From Candidatus Allofournierella excrementigallinarum (GTDB lineage: Bacteria; Bacillota; Clostridia; Oscillospirales; Ruminococcaceae), in assembly GCA_019119025.1 (NCBI GenBank), contig DWXV01000009.1:1-34948 (forward strand): DNA of 34,948 nucleotides, written 5' to 3'. This document shows, piece after piece, positions 8,104-15,745 of this stretch (positions are counted from its first letter, which is position 1; every line of letters starts with the position of its first letter). The notes below the pieces were generated by a model, which was not told the DNA's origin, did not search any database, and worked only from the letters and a program-made list of their open reading frames with translations. A program made the translations under genes and the position numbers.

Positions 8104-8141
8104 AGCGGCCCGCCTGCAAAACGCAGGCGGGCCGCTTGTTT
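8104..8141. terminator. Bidirectional terminator between ltaE and the lipoprotein operon
   Basis: A perfect 14-bp stem (8104-8117 with 8123-8136) has an AAAAC loop. On the plus strand it is followed by TGTTTTGT, ending ltaE. On the minus strand it is followed by CTTTCTC, so it can also end the convergent lipoprotein operon, whose last stop is at 8144. Confidence 0.85.
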
Positions 8142-8143
8142 TG

Positions 8144-9469
8144 TCACAGCACCGGCACTTCTTCGGTGAAGGTCTTGAGGGCCGGGCGAGAGTTCCAGTA
8201 GTCCTCCTTGTCGATGAGCGCCCAGGAGCGCACCGGAAGATAGACGGTGTGGGGGCTGCCGTCCGCCATGGAAACAGCGGCGGAAGTCTGGCGCATGGAG
8301 CTGTTCACCAAAAACTGGGTGTCCGTTTCGGCGGCGATGGTCATGGGCATCCAGCCCATGTCGTATTCAAAGCCCAGCTCCACCTCCTTCATAAGGCCGG
8401 TGGCCGTTTCGATGCTTACCATGCGGCTGCCCTCGTTGATGGAAGTGTACCCCATCAGATGGCTGCCGTAGTCCTCGCCAAAGAGGGTGGCCGCCACCGG
8501 CTCGTCATCGCCTTCGCGGTGCAGCGCCACCCCCTCGTCGGAGGCGCCTGTGGCCACGTCAAAGCGGAACAGCCGGCCCTGGGCCTTGGGCAGATAGTAA
8601 ACGCAGCCGCTGCCGAACACGCAGGTGGTCTCGTCCTCATTCCAGGCAAAGCCCGCCGGGCGCAGGCTGCCGTCCACCAGGGAAAAGAGCATCAGCTGGT
8701 GCTGCCGCTCCTTCACCGAGCCGCTGCGCGCGCCGGCGGCGCTGTGGCGCAGCATCAGCCCCTCGGCCCAGACACCCACCAGGCGGTAGTCCCCTTCGGC
8801 GGCGTCCATGGCTGCCAGCGTTTGCAGGCCGCCGGTCTCAAAATCGGTGCGGCAGACGCGGTACTCCTGCCGCTCGCCCTCTTCGTCGAATTTGCAGGCC
8901 AGCAGATAGAGCTCCTGCCCGTCGGTGGCGATGCCGCCCACCGACTCAAAGGGGCAGTCCGGCTCTGCTTCCACGGTGCTGCGCCCGCCGCCGGCCAGCC
9001 GGTGCAGCCGGGCGGGCGAGCCTTCCAGATTCGCGTTTTTCAGCGGAATCTTGCCGTATTTGAACACATAGAGGTTTTGGCCAAAGGCAACGGGCCGCGC
9101 GCCGCCGTAGATATCGCCGATCCAGCCGGGGTCGTTTTCGTCAAAGGTGGACTGAAGGCCGTCGGGCCAGTAGGTCTGGACGCCGCTGGCATAGTCCAGC
9201 TTCACCAGATGGGCAGTGAACTGCTCGCCGTCCACCAGGCAGTAGGCCGCGCCCTCTCCCCCTGCCGCCAGCCGCCAGCCGCTCTCGTCGGCCATCCACA
9301 GGGTGGGCGGGGCCGGGGCGGGCTCAAAGTCCTCCTCCACCACCGGCGGCAGCGGGGTGGGGCTGGGCGGCGGACTGGCCGTGCCCACCGGCTGCGCGGA
9401 CGGGCCGCCGGCGGCGCACCCGGCAAAGAGAAGGGTCAAAAGCAGCGGGGCGGTCTTGAACAGTTTCAT
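8144..9469 (-). CDS. Lipoprotein 6 of the array: beta-propeller-like repeats, C-terminal DYWN..RP motif
   Basis: A 441-residue predicted lipoprotein. The signal peptide MKLFKTA... ends in the lipobox FAGC with lipidated Cys18, so the protein is anchored on the outside of the membrane. A Pro/Ser/Thr linker (about 25-50) follows, then about 360 residues of beta-rich repeats with DGQELYLLAC and RFDVATG-like blades, resembling a beta-propeller without recognisable catalytic residues. The C-terminus (ALIDKEDYWNSRP) is shared with the adjacent gene. ATG 9469 is supported by GAAGAAAGGAG; the same MKLFKTA start and upstream SD occur in the gene at 11446-12594, which points to a common origin. It is the last gene of the six-gene operon. 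Function unknown. Confidence 0.85.
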   Translation of the reverse strand: MKLFKTAPLLLTLLFAGCAAGGPSAQPVGTASPPPSPTPLPPVVEEDFEPAPAPPTLWMADESGWRLAAGGEGAAYCLVDGEQFTAHLVKLDYASGVQTYWPDGLQSTFDENDPGWIGDIYGGARPVAFGQNLYVFKYGKIPLKNANLEGSPARLHRLAGGGRSTVEAEPDCPFESVGGIATDGQELYLLACKFDEEGERQEYRVCRTDFETGGLQTLAAMDAAEGDYRLVGVWAEGLMLRHSAAGARSGSVKERQHQLMLFSLVDGSLRPAGFAWNEDETTCVFGSGCVYYLPKAQGRLFRFDVATGASDEGVALHREGDDEPVAATLFGEDYGSHLMGYTSINEGSRMVSIETATGLMKEVELGFEYDMGWMPMTIAAETDTQFLVNSSMRQTSAAVSMADGSPHTVYLPVRSWALIDKEDYWNSRPALKTFTEEVPVL

Positions 9470-9504
9470 GGCGGTCTCCTTTCTTCGGGCGGCGTTTGTG
9501 GCGG

Positions 9505-10695
9505 TCACATCGGTGAATAGCTCTCGTAAGCAGGGTTGTCAAATTCCCGCCAGACGGGTCGGTTGTTCCAGTAGTCCGCCTTGTCCATCATGGCGTAGTG
9601 GCCGAGGCGCACTTCGCCTTCCACGGGCGCGCCGTCGGGGGCTTGGCTCTGGTACGGAAGGGTAACGCCCCCCAGCCGGACCAGATAGCCCTGCGGCGTG
9701 ACGGCGGCGATGGTCACCCGCTGGCCGTCGTCCTCAAGGGCGGGACGGAACACCTCGCCGGTGTCGAGGCAAAGGGCGATTCGGTCATAGTCCTTTTCCC
9801 CCTGTTTCCCCCGGGACAGCAACAAATACCCGTCCACCACTTCCTCGAACCGGGCCTGCGCCCAGCCGTCGGGCAGGCGGGCGGCGGTGGCCTCCCTCTG
9901 CCCCGTGGCCACATTGTAGCGGCAAATTTTCTCCCCGTCCGGGTAATAGACGGCCCCGCCATGGCCATCCAGGCACCAGGGCGCGTCATCCCCGCCGAAG
10001 GGAAGGGTCTCCAAAGTGTTTTTCTTCAGGTCGTAGAGGCAGAGCTGCTGGCTCTCCCCCGCCTTTCGCAGGCCGAGGATGGGCCCCCGGACGCAGGCTC
10101 CGTAAAGATGGGCCGTTGTTCCCTCTTCAAATTCCAGCCGCCGGCGGATAACGCCGGCGTCGAAGTCCGCTTCCGCCAGATACCACGTTTCCGCCCCGTT
10201 CTCGCCTTGTTGGCACAGCACCAGCAGCAGCTTCTCTCCCTCCAGAACGGCGGAGGCCTCATAGACAAAGCCCGTGTCCTCAGGCAGGGGCAGGGTCTTG
10301 CGCCCGGTGCCGTCCGGCTCCATCCGCATCAGATAACCCGGCCCCTGGGCTTTGTACTCATCGTCCAGAAGCTGCGCCGGGACGGGGCGCTTCAGCACAT
10401 AGAGATGGCGGCTGCCCGCCAGCAGCCACGCGTCCCCCACCACCGAGGAAAGAAAGGCGGGGCTGCTTTCGTCCCGGGGGTCCTTCCCGCCGGAGAGACA
10501 GGCGCACCGCATGGTCTCATAGTCGTAGCGGATCAGGCTGCCCGTGCCGTCCCGGTAGGCGAGCAGGGCGTAATAGCCGCCGGCTGCGGCGGGAGAATCC
10601 AGGTATTCCGGCACGACGGAAGAAGGCGCCGCCCCGCATCCGGCCAACAGGAGGCAGAGAAGGAGCGCACAGCATTGCTTGAACCGCGTTTTCAT
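9505..10695 (-). CDS. Lipoprotein 5 of the array: beta-propeller-like repeats, C-terminal DYWN..RP motif
   Basis: A 396-residue predicted lipoprotein with signal peptide MKTRFKQCCALLLCLLLAGC and lipidated Cys20. The mature part has repeated short beta-hairpin units such as YLMRMEPDGTGRKTL, LCLYDLKKNTLETL and ICRYNVATGQREAT, a pattern common in secreted beta-propeller proteins. The last 35 residues contain MMDKADYWNNRP, almost the same as in the downstream gene; the underlying DNA at 9565-9585 and 8192-8212 differs at one base in 21. That gene starts 35 nt after this stop. ATG 10695 is preceded by GGGAGGGGACG. No catalytic motif was seen. It may bind a ligand or a cell-wall component, but that is only inference. 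Confidence 0.85.
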   Translation of the reverse strand: MKTRFKQCCALLLCLLLAGCGAAPSSVVPEYLDSPAAAGGYYALLAYRDGTGSLIRYDYETMRCACLSGGKDPRDESSPAFLSSVVGDAWLLAGSRHLYVLKRPVPAQLLDDEYKAQGPGYLMRMEPDGTGRKTLPLPEDTGFVYEASAVLEGEKLLLVLCQQGENGAETWYLAEADFDAGVIRRRLEFEEGTTAHLYGACVRGPILGLRKAGESQQLCLYDLKKNTLETLPFGGDDAPWCLDGHGGAVYYPDGEKICRYNVATGQREATAARLPDGWAQARFEEVVDGYLLLSRGKQGEKDYDRIALCLDTGEVFRPALEDDGQRVTIAAVTPQGYLVRLGGVTLPYQSQAPDGAPVEGEVRLGHYAMMDKADYWNNRPVWREFDNPAYESYSPM

Positions 10696-10744
10696 CTTCG
10701 TCCCCTCCCGCAATCAGATCCCCGGACATTCCGCGCGTTCGCGC

Positions 10745-11422
10745 TCAAAGAATTTCGTACCAGGAATACAGGGCCAGTTCCTGCCGGAACCAAACGCCCA
10801 ATTCCCCGTCGGTGTGAGCATCCCAGGAAAGGTACTCCCCGGTGGCGGGGTTTTGCTGGAAGGTGACATAGTCCAGCCTGCCTTCCTCCTCCGGCGATTC
10901 CAGGAACACGGCGATGTACCGGATGGTCTGCACCGTGTCGCCCGGCTCCAGAACGTCTGTCAGGGCGTATACCTCCCCATCGGAGGAAACGCGGCGGTTT
11001 TCGGACCAGACGAATTTGACCCAGGGGGTCTCGTTTTCCACCCACTCCCGCTGCAGGTCTTCGGTGGGGTCCGGCGTTTCCAGCGCCGCTTTGAAAACGG
11101 GCTGGTCGGCTTTCAGGTCCGAGACGTTCTGAAAGAGCGTCCAGTCGTCGTCGCCGTGGCTCCAAGAATTTTGGGAGGAATAGCCTCTGTGGGTCAAAAA
11201 GTACAGTTCATCCGCCAGAAAGTAGTCGATCTCGTTTTCCTCGCTCCACACCCGGGATTCCATCGCGCCGTAATAGCAGACGGTGAAATAATCAAAGGGC
11301 GGGTGCTCCGGCAGCGAATCCCAGTCGACGGACCGGGTGCCGTCCGTGCCGGAGGATGACCCGCAGGCGGCCAGCAGGGCACAGAGCAGGAACAGGCAGC
11401 ATTTTTTGAGCAGCGGCTTCAT
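10745..11422 (-). CDS. Lipoprotein 4 of the array, small uncharacterised
   Basis: A 225-residue predicted lipoprotein. The signal peptide MKPLLKKCCLFLLCALLAAC has its lipobox LAAC at Cys20 and closely resembles that of the next gene (both have a K-x-C-C start). The mature part is acidic and rich in aromatic residues, with many Trp and Tyr, and does not obviously repeat. No family is recognised. The start at 11422 is preferred over an in-frame ATG at 11443, because the latter has no SD and abuts the upstream stop; AAGAAAAGAGTG lies before 11422. Spacing is 23 nt to the upstream gene and 49 nt to the downstream gene. Confidence 0.78.
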   Translation of the reverse strand: MKPLLKKCCLFLLCALLAACGSSSGTDGTRSVDWDSLPEHPPFDYFTVCYYGAMESRVWSEENEIDYFLADELYFLTHRGYSSQNSWSHGDDDWTLFQNVSDLKADQPVFKAALETPDPTEDLQREWVENETPWVKFVWSENRRVSSDGEVYALTDVLEPGDTVQTIRYIAVFLESPEEEGRLDYVTFQQNPATGEYLSWDAHTDGELGVWFRQELALYSWYEIL

Positions 11423-11445
11423 GACACTCACTCTTTTCTTCATCG

Positions 11446-12594
11446 TTATTTGGGCAGAATGCGGTAATACCGTGACGGGGCATTGTCGTGGCCGCAGTGC
11501 AGGAAGATCTCGTCCTCGCCCAGCCGGAAGGAATTGTAGGCCTTGTCCAGCCCGGAAAAGACCGCGACGCAGCCCTCGTCCGGCAGCCAGAGCGCCGGCA
11601 CTTCTTCATCGTAGTTGTACCATGTCAGGGCCAGGCTTCCGCCCCGCAGCTGGTCCACCGACATAACGGTCTCCATCAGCGACCGGCCCGTTTCCAGCTC
11701 GGCCAGATAACGGATGGTGAACAGCTCGCCCGGCTCCCGCCAGCGCAGCGAATAGAGCTTGCCGCCCGCGGCGGTGAGGGAGATGGGGCGTTCCTCCAGG
11801 GGCGTTGTTTCGCCATCGGCCCCTGCGAGGGCATAGTTCCCCTGTTCATCCGGGCCGGCCACCCAGGCCAGTTGGCCATCCACCACCACCGGGCAGCTGG
11901 CGTTTTCGGCAACCGTGGAAAGGTCGCCGGTCCCGATGTTATAGCACAGCAGCTGCATCCGCCCGGTGGCGTCCTCGCCGGGCATCGCGTCGCTGAAATA
12001 GAGGCAGCCGTCCAGCAAAACCTCCGGCCCAAGGGGCACATTGATCCCCTTGTAGACCGGGGCGTAGGTGTAGATATCCCGCCCTTCGCCGGTGGAAAGG
12101 TCAAACAGACGAATAAAATAGTCGCCGTTGGCCTCATCGTGGCGGCTGCACACGGCGTAGCGGCCATCGGTGCAGGAAAGGCCGTAGCTCTCCCCCTCGG
12201 GCACCGTAAACAGCGTTTTGTACTCGCCGGTGAGGATGTTCAAGGCGCCGAACTCCCGCTGCTCCGGTATGTTGTTCCGGGCATCGGTCAGCTGGACCAG
12301 CAGCACGCTCTCGTCGATAAAGTCGTAGAACCAGTAATCCATGCCATTGATGGTGTCGGGCAGGTCCAGCTCCTCCACCGTGAAATATTCAGAGGCGTTC
12401 CGCGCGCCGCCGGGAAAGACATAAGCGCCTGTTTCGATGACGGTCTCCGTTTGCGGCGCAGGCGTGGAGGCCGGGGCAGAACTGCCCGTCTCCGATGGGG
12501 CGGGTGTGCTTTCTGCGGGCGCGGCGCAGGCGCAAAGGAAAAGGACGCCCCCGGCCAGCAACGCTGCCGGAAGGGCAGTTTTAAACAGCTTCAT
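11446..12594 (-). CDS. Lipoprotein 3 of the array: beta-propeller-like repeats
   Basis: A 382-residue predicted lipoprotein. The signal peptide MKLFKTALPAALL... ends in LCAC with Cys23 as the lipidation site. A Pro/Thr/Ser-rich linker (about 25-50) follows. The rest consists of beta-hairpin repeats such as GALNILTGEYKTLF, IRLFDLSTGEGRDI and LLCYNIGTGDLSTV, a pattern resembling WD40/quinoprotein-type blades. No catalytic residues are evident. ATG 12594 has GAAGAAAGGAG 6 nt upstream. Its leader and signal start match those of the gene at 8144-9469. Function unknown; an extracellular binding or sensing role is an inference. Confidence 0.85.
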   Translation of the reverse strand: MKLFKTALPAALLAGGVLFLCACAAPAESTPAPSETGSSAPASTPAPQTETVIETGAYVFPGGARNASEYFTVEELDLPDTINGMDYWFYDFIDESVLLVQLTDARNNIPEQREFGALNILTGEYKTLFTVPEGESYGLSCTDGRYAVCSRHDEANGDYFIRLFDLSTGEGRDIYTYAPVYKGINVPLGPEVLLDGCLYFSDAMPGEDATGRMQLLCYNIGTGDLSTVAENASCPVVVDGQLAWVAGPDEQGNYALAGADGETTPLEERPISLTAAGGKLYSLRWREPGELFTIRYLAELETGRSLMETVMSVDQLRGGSLALTWYNYDEEVPALWLPDEGCVAVFSGLDKAYNSFRLGEDEIFLHCGHDNAPSRYYRILPK

Positions 12595-12634
12595 AGCGTT
12601 CTCCTTTCTTCATGCGGGAGCGTCAGGTCGGTTT

Positions 12635-14083
12635 TCAGCCTTCGGCGGCGGTGTGGAACTCGTCCAATCGCCAGCCGTCGTCAGTTTTCACCATGCGGAT
12701 GGGGTATTCGATGGTGAACACTTCCATCTCCCCGCCTTCGCCGCTCCAACCGTTGCGGTCATAGTGGGCGATGAGCATGAATTCCAGGCTGTTCTCGTTG
12801 CTTTTCACCAGCCGGTAGCGGTCCGGGTAAGCTTCACGCACCTGGATAGTGGTACCATAGGGCATGGGCCGGTGGCTGGTACGGTCCACCAGCAGGTCGC
12901 CGTTGTACTCCTTGAATTTTTGGGGGAATTCGGTGCGCAGCAAAAACTCTTTGGTGAAAAGGGGCAGCACCCGCTTTTGCAAAAAGTCGGAATAGGCCAC
13001 GTTGAAAAGATAATAGTCTTCGGGCACGTCGGTGGGCTGGGGGTTCTCGTTGGGGCCGGTGTAGCCCAGGTTGCCCACCATGCCGAACAGCCAGGAGGCC
13101 GCTTCCTCCGCTTCTTCATAGAGCTGGCGCTGTTCCTCGTTCAGGAAGTCCAGCGTGTCATACACGTTCTCCTCCCCCGCCGCCGGCACCGGCTTGCGCG
13201 GGTTTTCGCACCAGAAGGTGAGCTGCTCCAGCCGCCCGGTGCAGCGCCCCTCGTTCAGCCCAAAACGCAGCTGCCAGCCATCCCGCTGGGACACGGTGAG
13301 TTCCAGCAGCGTGCCGCTTGCCGCGGCATTTTCCACCGGGGTGAGCACCGCTTGCTCCACCCCCGGCACCTCTTCCAGCGCGGCGCAGAGTTTAACGGCG
13401 CTGGGCACATCCACCCGGCTCAGCAGGACCCGGGCGGTGACAGATTCATCGCTGTATTCCCCGTCTTTCGGGTAGAAGTAAAAGGCCGGGCCCTTCCCCT
13501 CATATTCCTGGGCCGGGCTGAAGAAAAGGGAGACCTGGCCGCCCTCCGCCGCCCAGTCGCTGAGCAGATACCGTTCCTCCTCCGTTCGGTCAGTGACCAC
13601 ACCGTAAAGCCCCTGGGGCCAGAGGGCGGTGTAGTCTTCCTGCACCACCGTGCCGGCGGACACATCCACCAGCGACGAGCCGGCAAAATGCCGCACTTCG
13701 TGGTCAGTGAACAGAAGCCGCCCGTCGGTGAGCACCCGAAGCTGATCGGGCGCGTCCCCCTGGCTCACGCCGGTCACCTGGTTTTGGGGCAGTGAGATGC
13801 ACCGGGCGGTCCCGCCTTCGGTGCGGGTGAGCAGAGCGGTGCCGCCGCCCAGTTCCTTGGCGGTGTAAACAGCGCGGCCCTCCGGCTGCCAAAGGGCATA
13901 GTCCTGTTCAAGGGAAAGCTTGTTCGGGTCGGCCCCGCTCTCGACCAGCAGCGCCGCCGGGTCCTGCGCCGGTTCCGGGGCGGCCAGCGGAGCCGGGGCG
14001 GAAGAGGGCGCGGGCGCGGCGCAGGCGCAAAGGCAGGCCGCCAGGCACAGGGCGGGCAAAAAAGCGAAGAGGTGGACTTTCAT
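12635..14083 (-). CDS. Lipoprotein 2 of the array: two-domain, C-terminal domain IseA/NTF2-like
   Basis: A 482-residue predicted lipoprotein. The signal peptide has two possible lipoboxes, LAAC (Cys17) and LCAC (Cys21). Residues about 45-310 align in order with the upstream gene: both share a (Q/E)G(L/V)YG segment, a GVEQ/GVLE-type stretch and a G(T/V)LLEL.V strand. The extra 170 residues at the C-terminus resemble clostridial IseA-type DL-endopeptidase inhibitor domains or NTF2-like domains: LFTKEFLLRTEF, then YNGDLLVDR, DRYRLV, and YPIRMVKTDDGWRLDEF at the end. This domain call is a pattern match only. ATG 14083 has GAAGAAAGGAG upstream. Spacing is 44 nt from the upstream gene and 40 nt to the next. 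Confidence 0.8.
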   Translation of the reverse strand: MKVHLFAFLPALCLAACLCACAAPAPSSAPAPLAAPEPAQDPAALLVESGADPNKLSLEQDYALWQPEGRAVYTAKELGGGTALLTRTEGGTARCISLPQNQVTGVSQGDAPDQLRVLTDGRLLFTDHEVRHFAGSSLVDVSAGTVVQEDYTALWPQGLYGVVTDRTEEERYLLSDWAAEGGQVSLFFSPAQEYEGKGPAFYFYPKDGEYSDESVTARVLLSRVDVPSAVKLCAALEEVPGVEQAVLTPVENAAASGTLLELTVSQRDGWQLRFGLNEGRCTGRLEQLTFWCENPRKPVPAAGEENVYDTLDFLNEEQRQLYEEAEEAASWLFGMVGNLGYTGPNENPQPTDVPEDYYLFNVAYSDFLQKRVLPLFTKEFLLRTEFPQKFKEYNGDLLVDRTSHRPMPYGTTIQVREAYPDRYRLVKSNENSLEFMLIAHYDRNGWSGEGGEMEVFTIEYPIRMVKTDDGWRLDEFHTAAEG

Positions 14084-14127
14084 GGCACGCTCCTTTCTTC
14101 TTTTACGGCAGCCGGGGCCGCGGCGTT

Positions 14128-15063
14128 TCAGCCGGCGTCGGAAAGCGCGTCCGCGGTGGGCATGTCGCCCGCGACAGAGCTTTCACAGCGGATGGTGTAA
14201 CTTTCCAGCGCCGGGCCGGGCACGCCGCCGTTGAAGCTGTGGCGCAGGACATACAGGGAATTCACCCGCAGTTCCAGCAGGACACCGGCGTAATAGACGC
14301 TGTCCACTTCGGTGAAGGAAGCCTCCAGCACGCCGGGCAGCGTTTCCAGCTGTTCCGCCAGGGCCGGGTCGGGGGCGGCGGTGTTGTTGAAAAGCACCGC
14401 CATTCGATACTCGCCGTCCACATCGTTGTTCCAGACGGGCGGGAAGTAAAGCTCGGTGCCCGTCCAGCCGGCGTTCTCCCCGGCGGGCAGGAAGGTGAAG
14501 GTGACCGCGTCCTCCCCCACCGCGCACTCGCCGAAGGTGTAGTGGTCGTCCACAGTGGAGCACTCGCGGCCATAAACGCCTTCCGGGTATACGATATCGT
14601 CGTTTTTATAGCTCACCGTTTCGCCGGTGACGGGGTCCAGCTTCAAGAGGCCCGGTCCGTTGTGCATTATTTCGTCGCCGCCGTGGGCTCTGCCGTCGGT
14701 GTAGACGCAGAGCATCCCCTCTTCGTCCAGGCTTGCCCCGTTCAATTCCATGGTATAAGGCACCGTGGTGTAGAAAGCGGTGCCGTCCGGCCGCTCCACC
14801 AGCACCGCGGGCAGGCCGCCCGCCTCGGTGGAGGCGTAAATGATGCAATCGCCCGAGCGGTTAACGCTGCACTCGTAGGCAAAGCGGGTGGTGTCCATGT
14901 TGACGCCGCACCCCTCCAGCAGGGCGCGGATGTGGTCCAGCTCCGTGTCGCCGGTTTGGGCGGCGGGCGCGGAGGTGCTTTCCATACTCTGGGCCGGGGC
15001 GGCGGCGCAGGCGGCCAGGGCCAGCAGGGCCGCGGCAAGGGCAAGACACAATGCTTTTTTCAT
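14128..15063 (-). CDS. Lipoprotein 1 of the array, paralogous to the N-terminal part of lipoprotein 2
   Basis: A 311-residue predicted lipoprotein and the first gene of the operon. Signal peptide MKKALCLALAAALLALAAC, lipidated Cys19. The mature part begins with a short linker and continues as a beta-rich domain whose second half matches the next gene: a Y-P-E-G-V-Y-G segment, a stretch of about 60 residues with YF and LFNN, then a GVLEASF and GVLLELRV pair. It lacks the IseA/NTF2-like C-terminal domain of that gene. The start is the ATG at 15063 with AAGGAGGAA upstream; the open frame further upstream runs through a hairpin and the promoter and is not coding. Function unknown. Confidence 0.82.
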   Translation of the reverse strand: MKKALCLALAAALLALAACAAAPAQSMESTSAPAAQTGDTELDHIRALLEGCGVNMDTTRFAYECSVNRSGDCIIYASTEAGGLPAVLVERPDGTAFYTTVPYTMELNGASLDEEGMLCVYTDGRAHGGDEIMHNGPGLLKLDPVTGETVSYKNDDIVYPEGVYGRECSTVDDHYTFGECAVGEDAVTFTFLPAGENAGWTGTELYFPPVWNNDVDGEYRMAVLFNNTAAPDPALAEQLETLPGVLEASFTEVDSVYYAGVLLELRVNSLYVLRHSFNGGVPGPALESYTIRCESSVAGDMPTADALSDAG

Positions 15064-15190
15064 GGGAGTTCCTCCTTTCCATGGCGGCGTCGGGGCTCGG
15101 CGCCGCGCCGTAAAACAGGGCCAGTGCCCCAAAAGCGGGCCATCTGTGAAACAAACGAACCGGCGGCGGAAAAAATTGCTGTTTGGGCCG

Positions 15191-15238
15191 AAGAAAAGCC
15201 CGCCCCCGGCCCCTTTTCCGCGGCCAGGGGCGGGCTTT
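15191..15238 (-). terminator. Promoter-proximal terminator-like hairpin (possible attenuator)
   Basis: On the minus strand, a 17-bp stem with one G-U pair (15238-15222 with 15211-15195) and a 10-nt loop is followed by TTTTCTT (15197-15191). It begins only about 6 nt after the predicted start of transcription of the lipoprotein operon. It could end transcripts from the regulator gene just upstream, attenuate the lipoprotein operon, or protect the 5' end of its mRNA. Confidence 0.7.
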
Positions 15239-15250
15239 GGCTCCACTCCG

Positions 15251-15279
15251 ATTATAACATAATCAATGTGATAACTCAA
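15251..15279 (-). promoter_or_regulatory. Promoter of the six-lipoprotein operon
   Basis: On the minus strand, TTGAGT (15279-15274) and a perfect TATAAT (15256-15251) are separated by 17 bp. It is the best promoter in this region and lies 188 nt upstream of the first lipoprotein start. The -35 overlaps the end of the 20-nt repeated element. Confidence 0.8.
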
Positions 15280-15297
15280 CCTGTTGGTGTTTATTTT
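15278..15297 (-). promoter_or_regulatory. Candidate operator, copy 1 (lipoprotein promoter)
   Basis: A 20-nt element (minus-strand consensus AAAATAARCACYAACAGGTT) that matches copy 2 at 15746-15765 at 18 of 20 positions. It abuts and overlaps by 2 nt the -35 of the lipoprotein promoter. The neighbouring XRE regulator is the obvious candidate binder. Confidence 0.6.
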
Positions 15298-15325
15298 TGA
15301 GGTAAGGCCTTCCGTGGCCCACCCT

Positions 15326-15676
15326 TTACCCCTCGCCCGGCTGGCCTGGGTCGGGCTGTTGCAAAAACCAGGTCACATAGTTCAGGATATGCTGCTTTTT
15401 CCAGGGGCTGCAGTTCATCAGCTGGTATTCCAGCTCCTGGGAGAAAAAACTGCGCCGGCTCTGCCCGGAGGCGGGCAGAAGCGCGTAGACCGGGCATTCC
15501 ATGATGCCGGCCAGCTTGTAGAGGAATTCCAACGACAGGCCGGTCTTTCCCCGCTCGATGCGGCTTATGTACTGGGGGGTGGTGTCCGCCTTTTCCGCCA
15601 GCATCTCCTGGGTCCAGCGGCGCTCCTTCCGCGCCTGTTTCACCTTTTCGCCAATGGCCTTTTGCAGTTGGTCCAT
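15326..15676 (-). CDS. XRE-family helix-turn-helix transcriptional regulator
   Basis: A 116-residue regulator. Residues about 8-62 form a Cro/cI-type helix-turn-helix, with TQEMLAEKADTTPQYISRIERG at residues 22-43 (shown here by position; key residues are Gln23, Ala27, Ser38 and Glu41). The remaining 50 residues (with EYQLMNCSPWKKQHILNYV) match the short helical tail seen in many clostridial XRE proteins and probably aid dimerisation. ATG 15676 is used because GAGGTGA lies 8 nt upstream; an in-frame GTG at 15685 lies within that SD. It sits directly upstream of, and in the same direction as, the lipoprotein operon. A nearly identical 20-nt element lies upstream of both transcription units, so it likely controls the operon and itself. 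Its inducer is unknown. Confidence 0.92.
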   Translation of the reverse strand: MDQLQKAIGEKVKQARKERRWTQEMLAEKADTTPQYISRIERGKTGLSLEFLYKLAGIMECPVYALLPASGQSRRSFFSQELEYQLMNCSPWKKQHILNYVTWFLQQPDPGQPGEG

Positions 15677-15745
15677 CTCGATCACCTCATCATCAGCGTA
15701 CCAACAACGGGGCGAAAAATTGAGCGCCTGTAAGGATTATGCCTA

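Noticed and set aside
15064-15279. N-terminal extension of lipoprotein 1
   Set aside because: The extension crosses the promoter-proximal hairpin and the promoter; a lipoprotein signal peptide needs to begin at the ATG at 15063.
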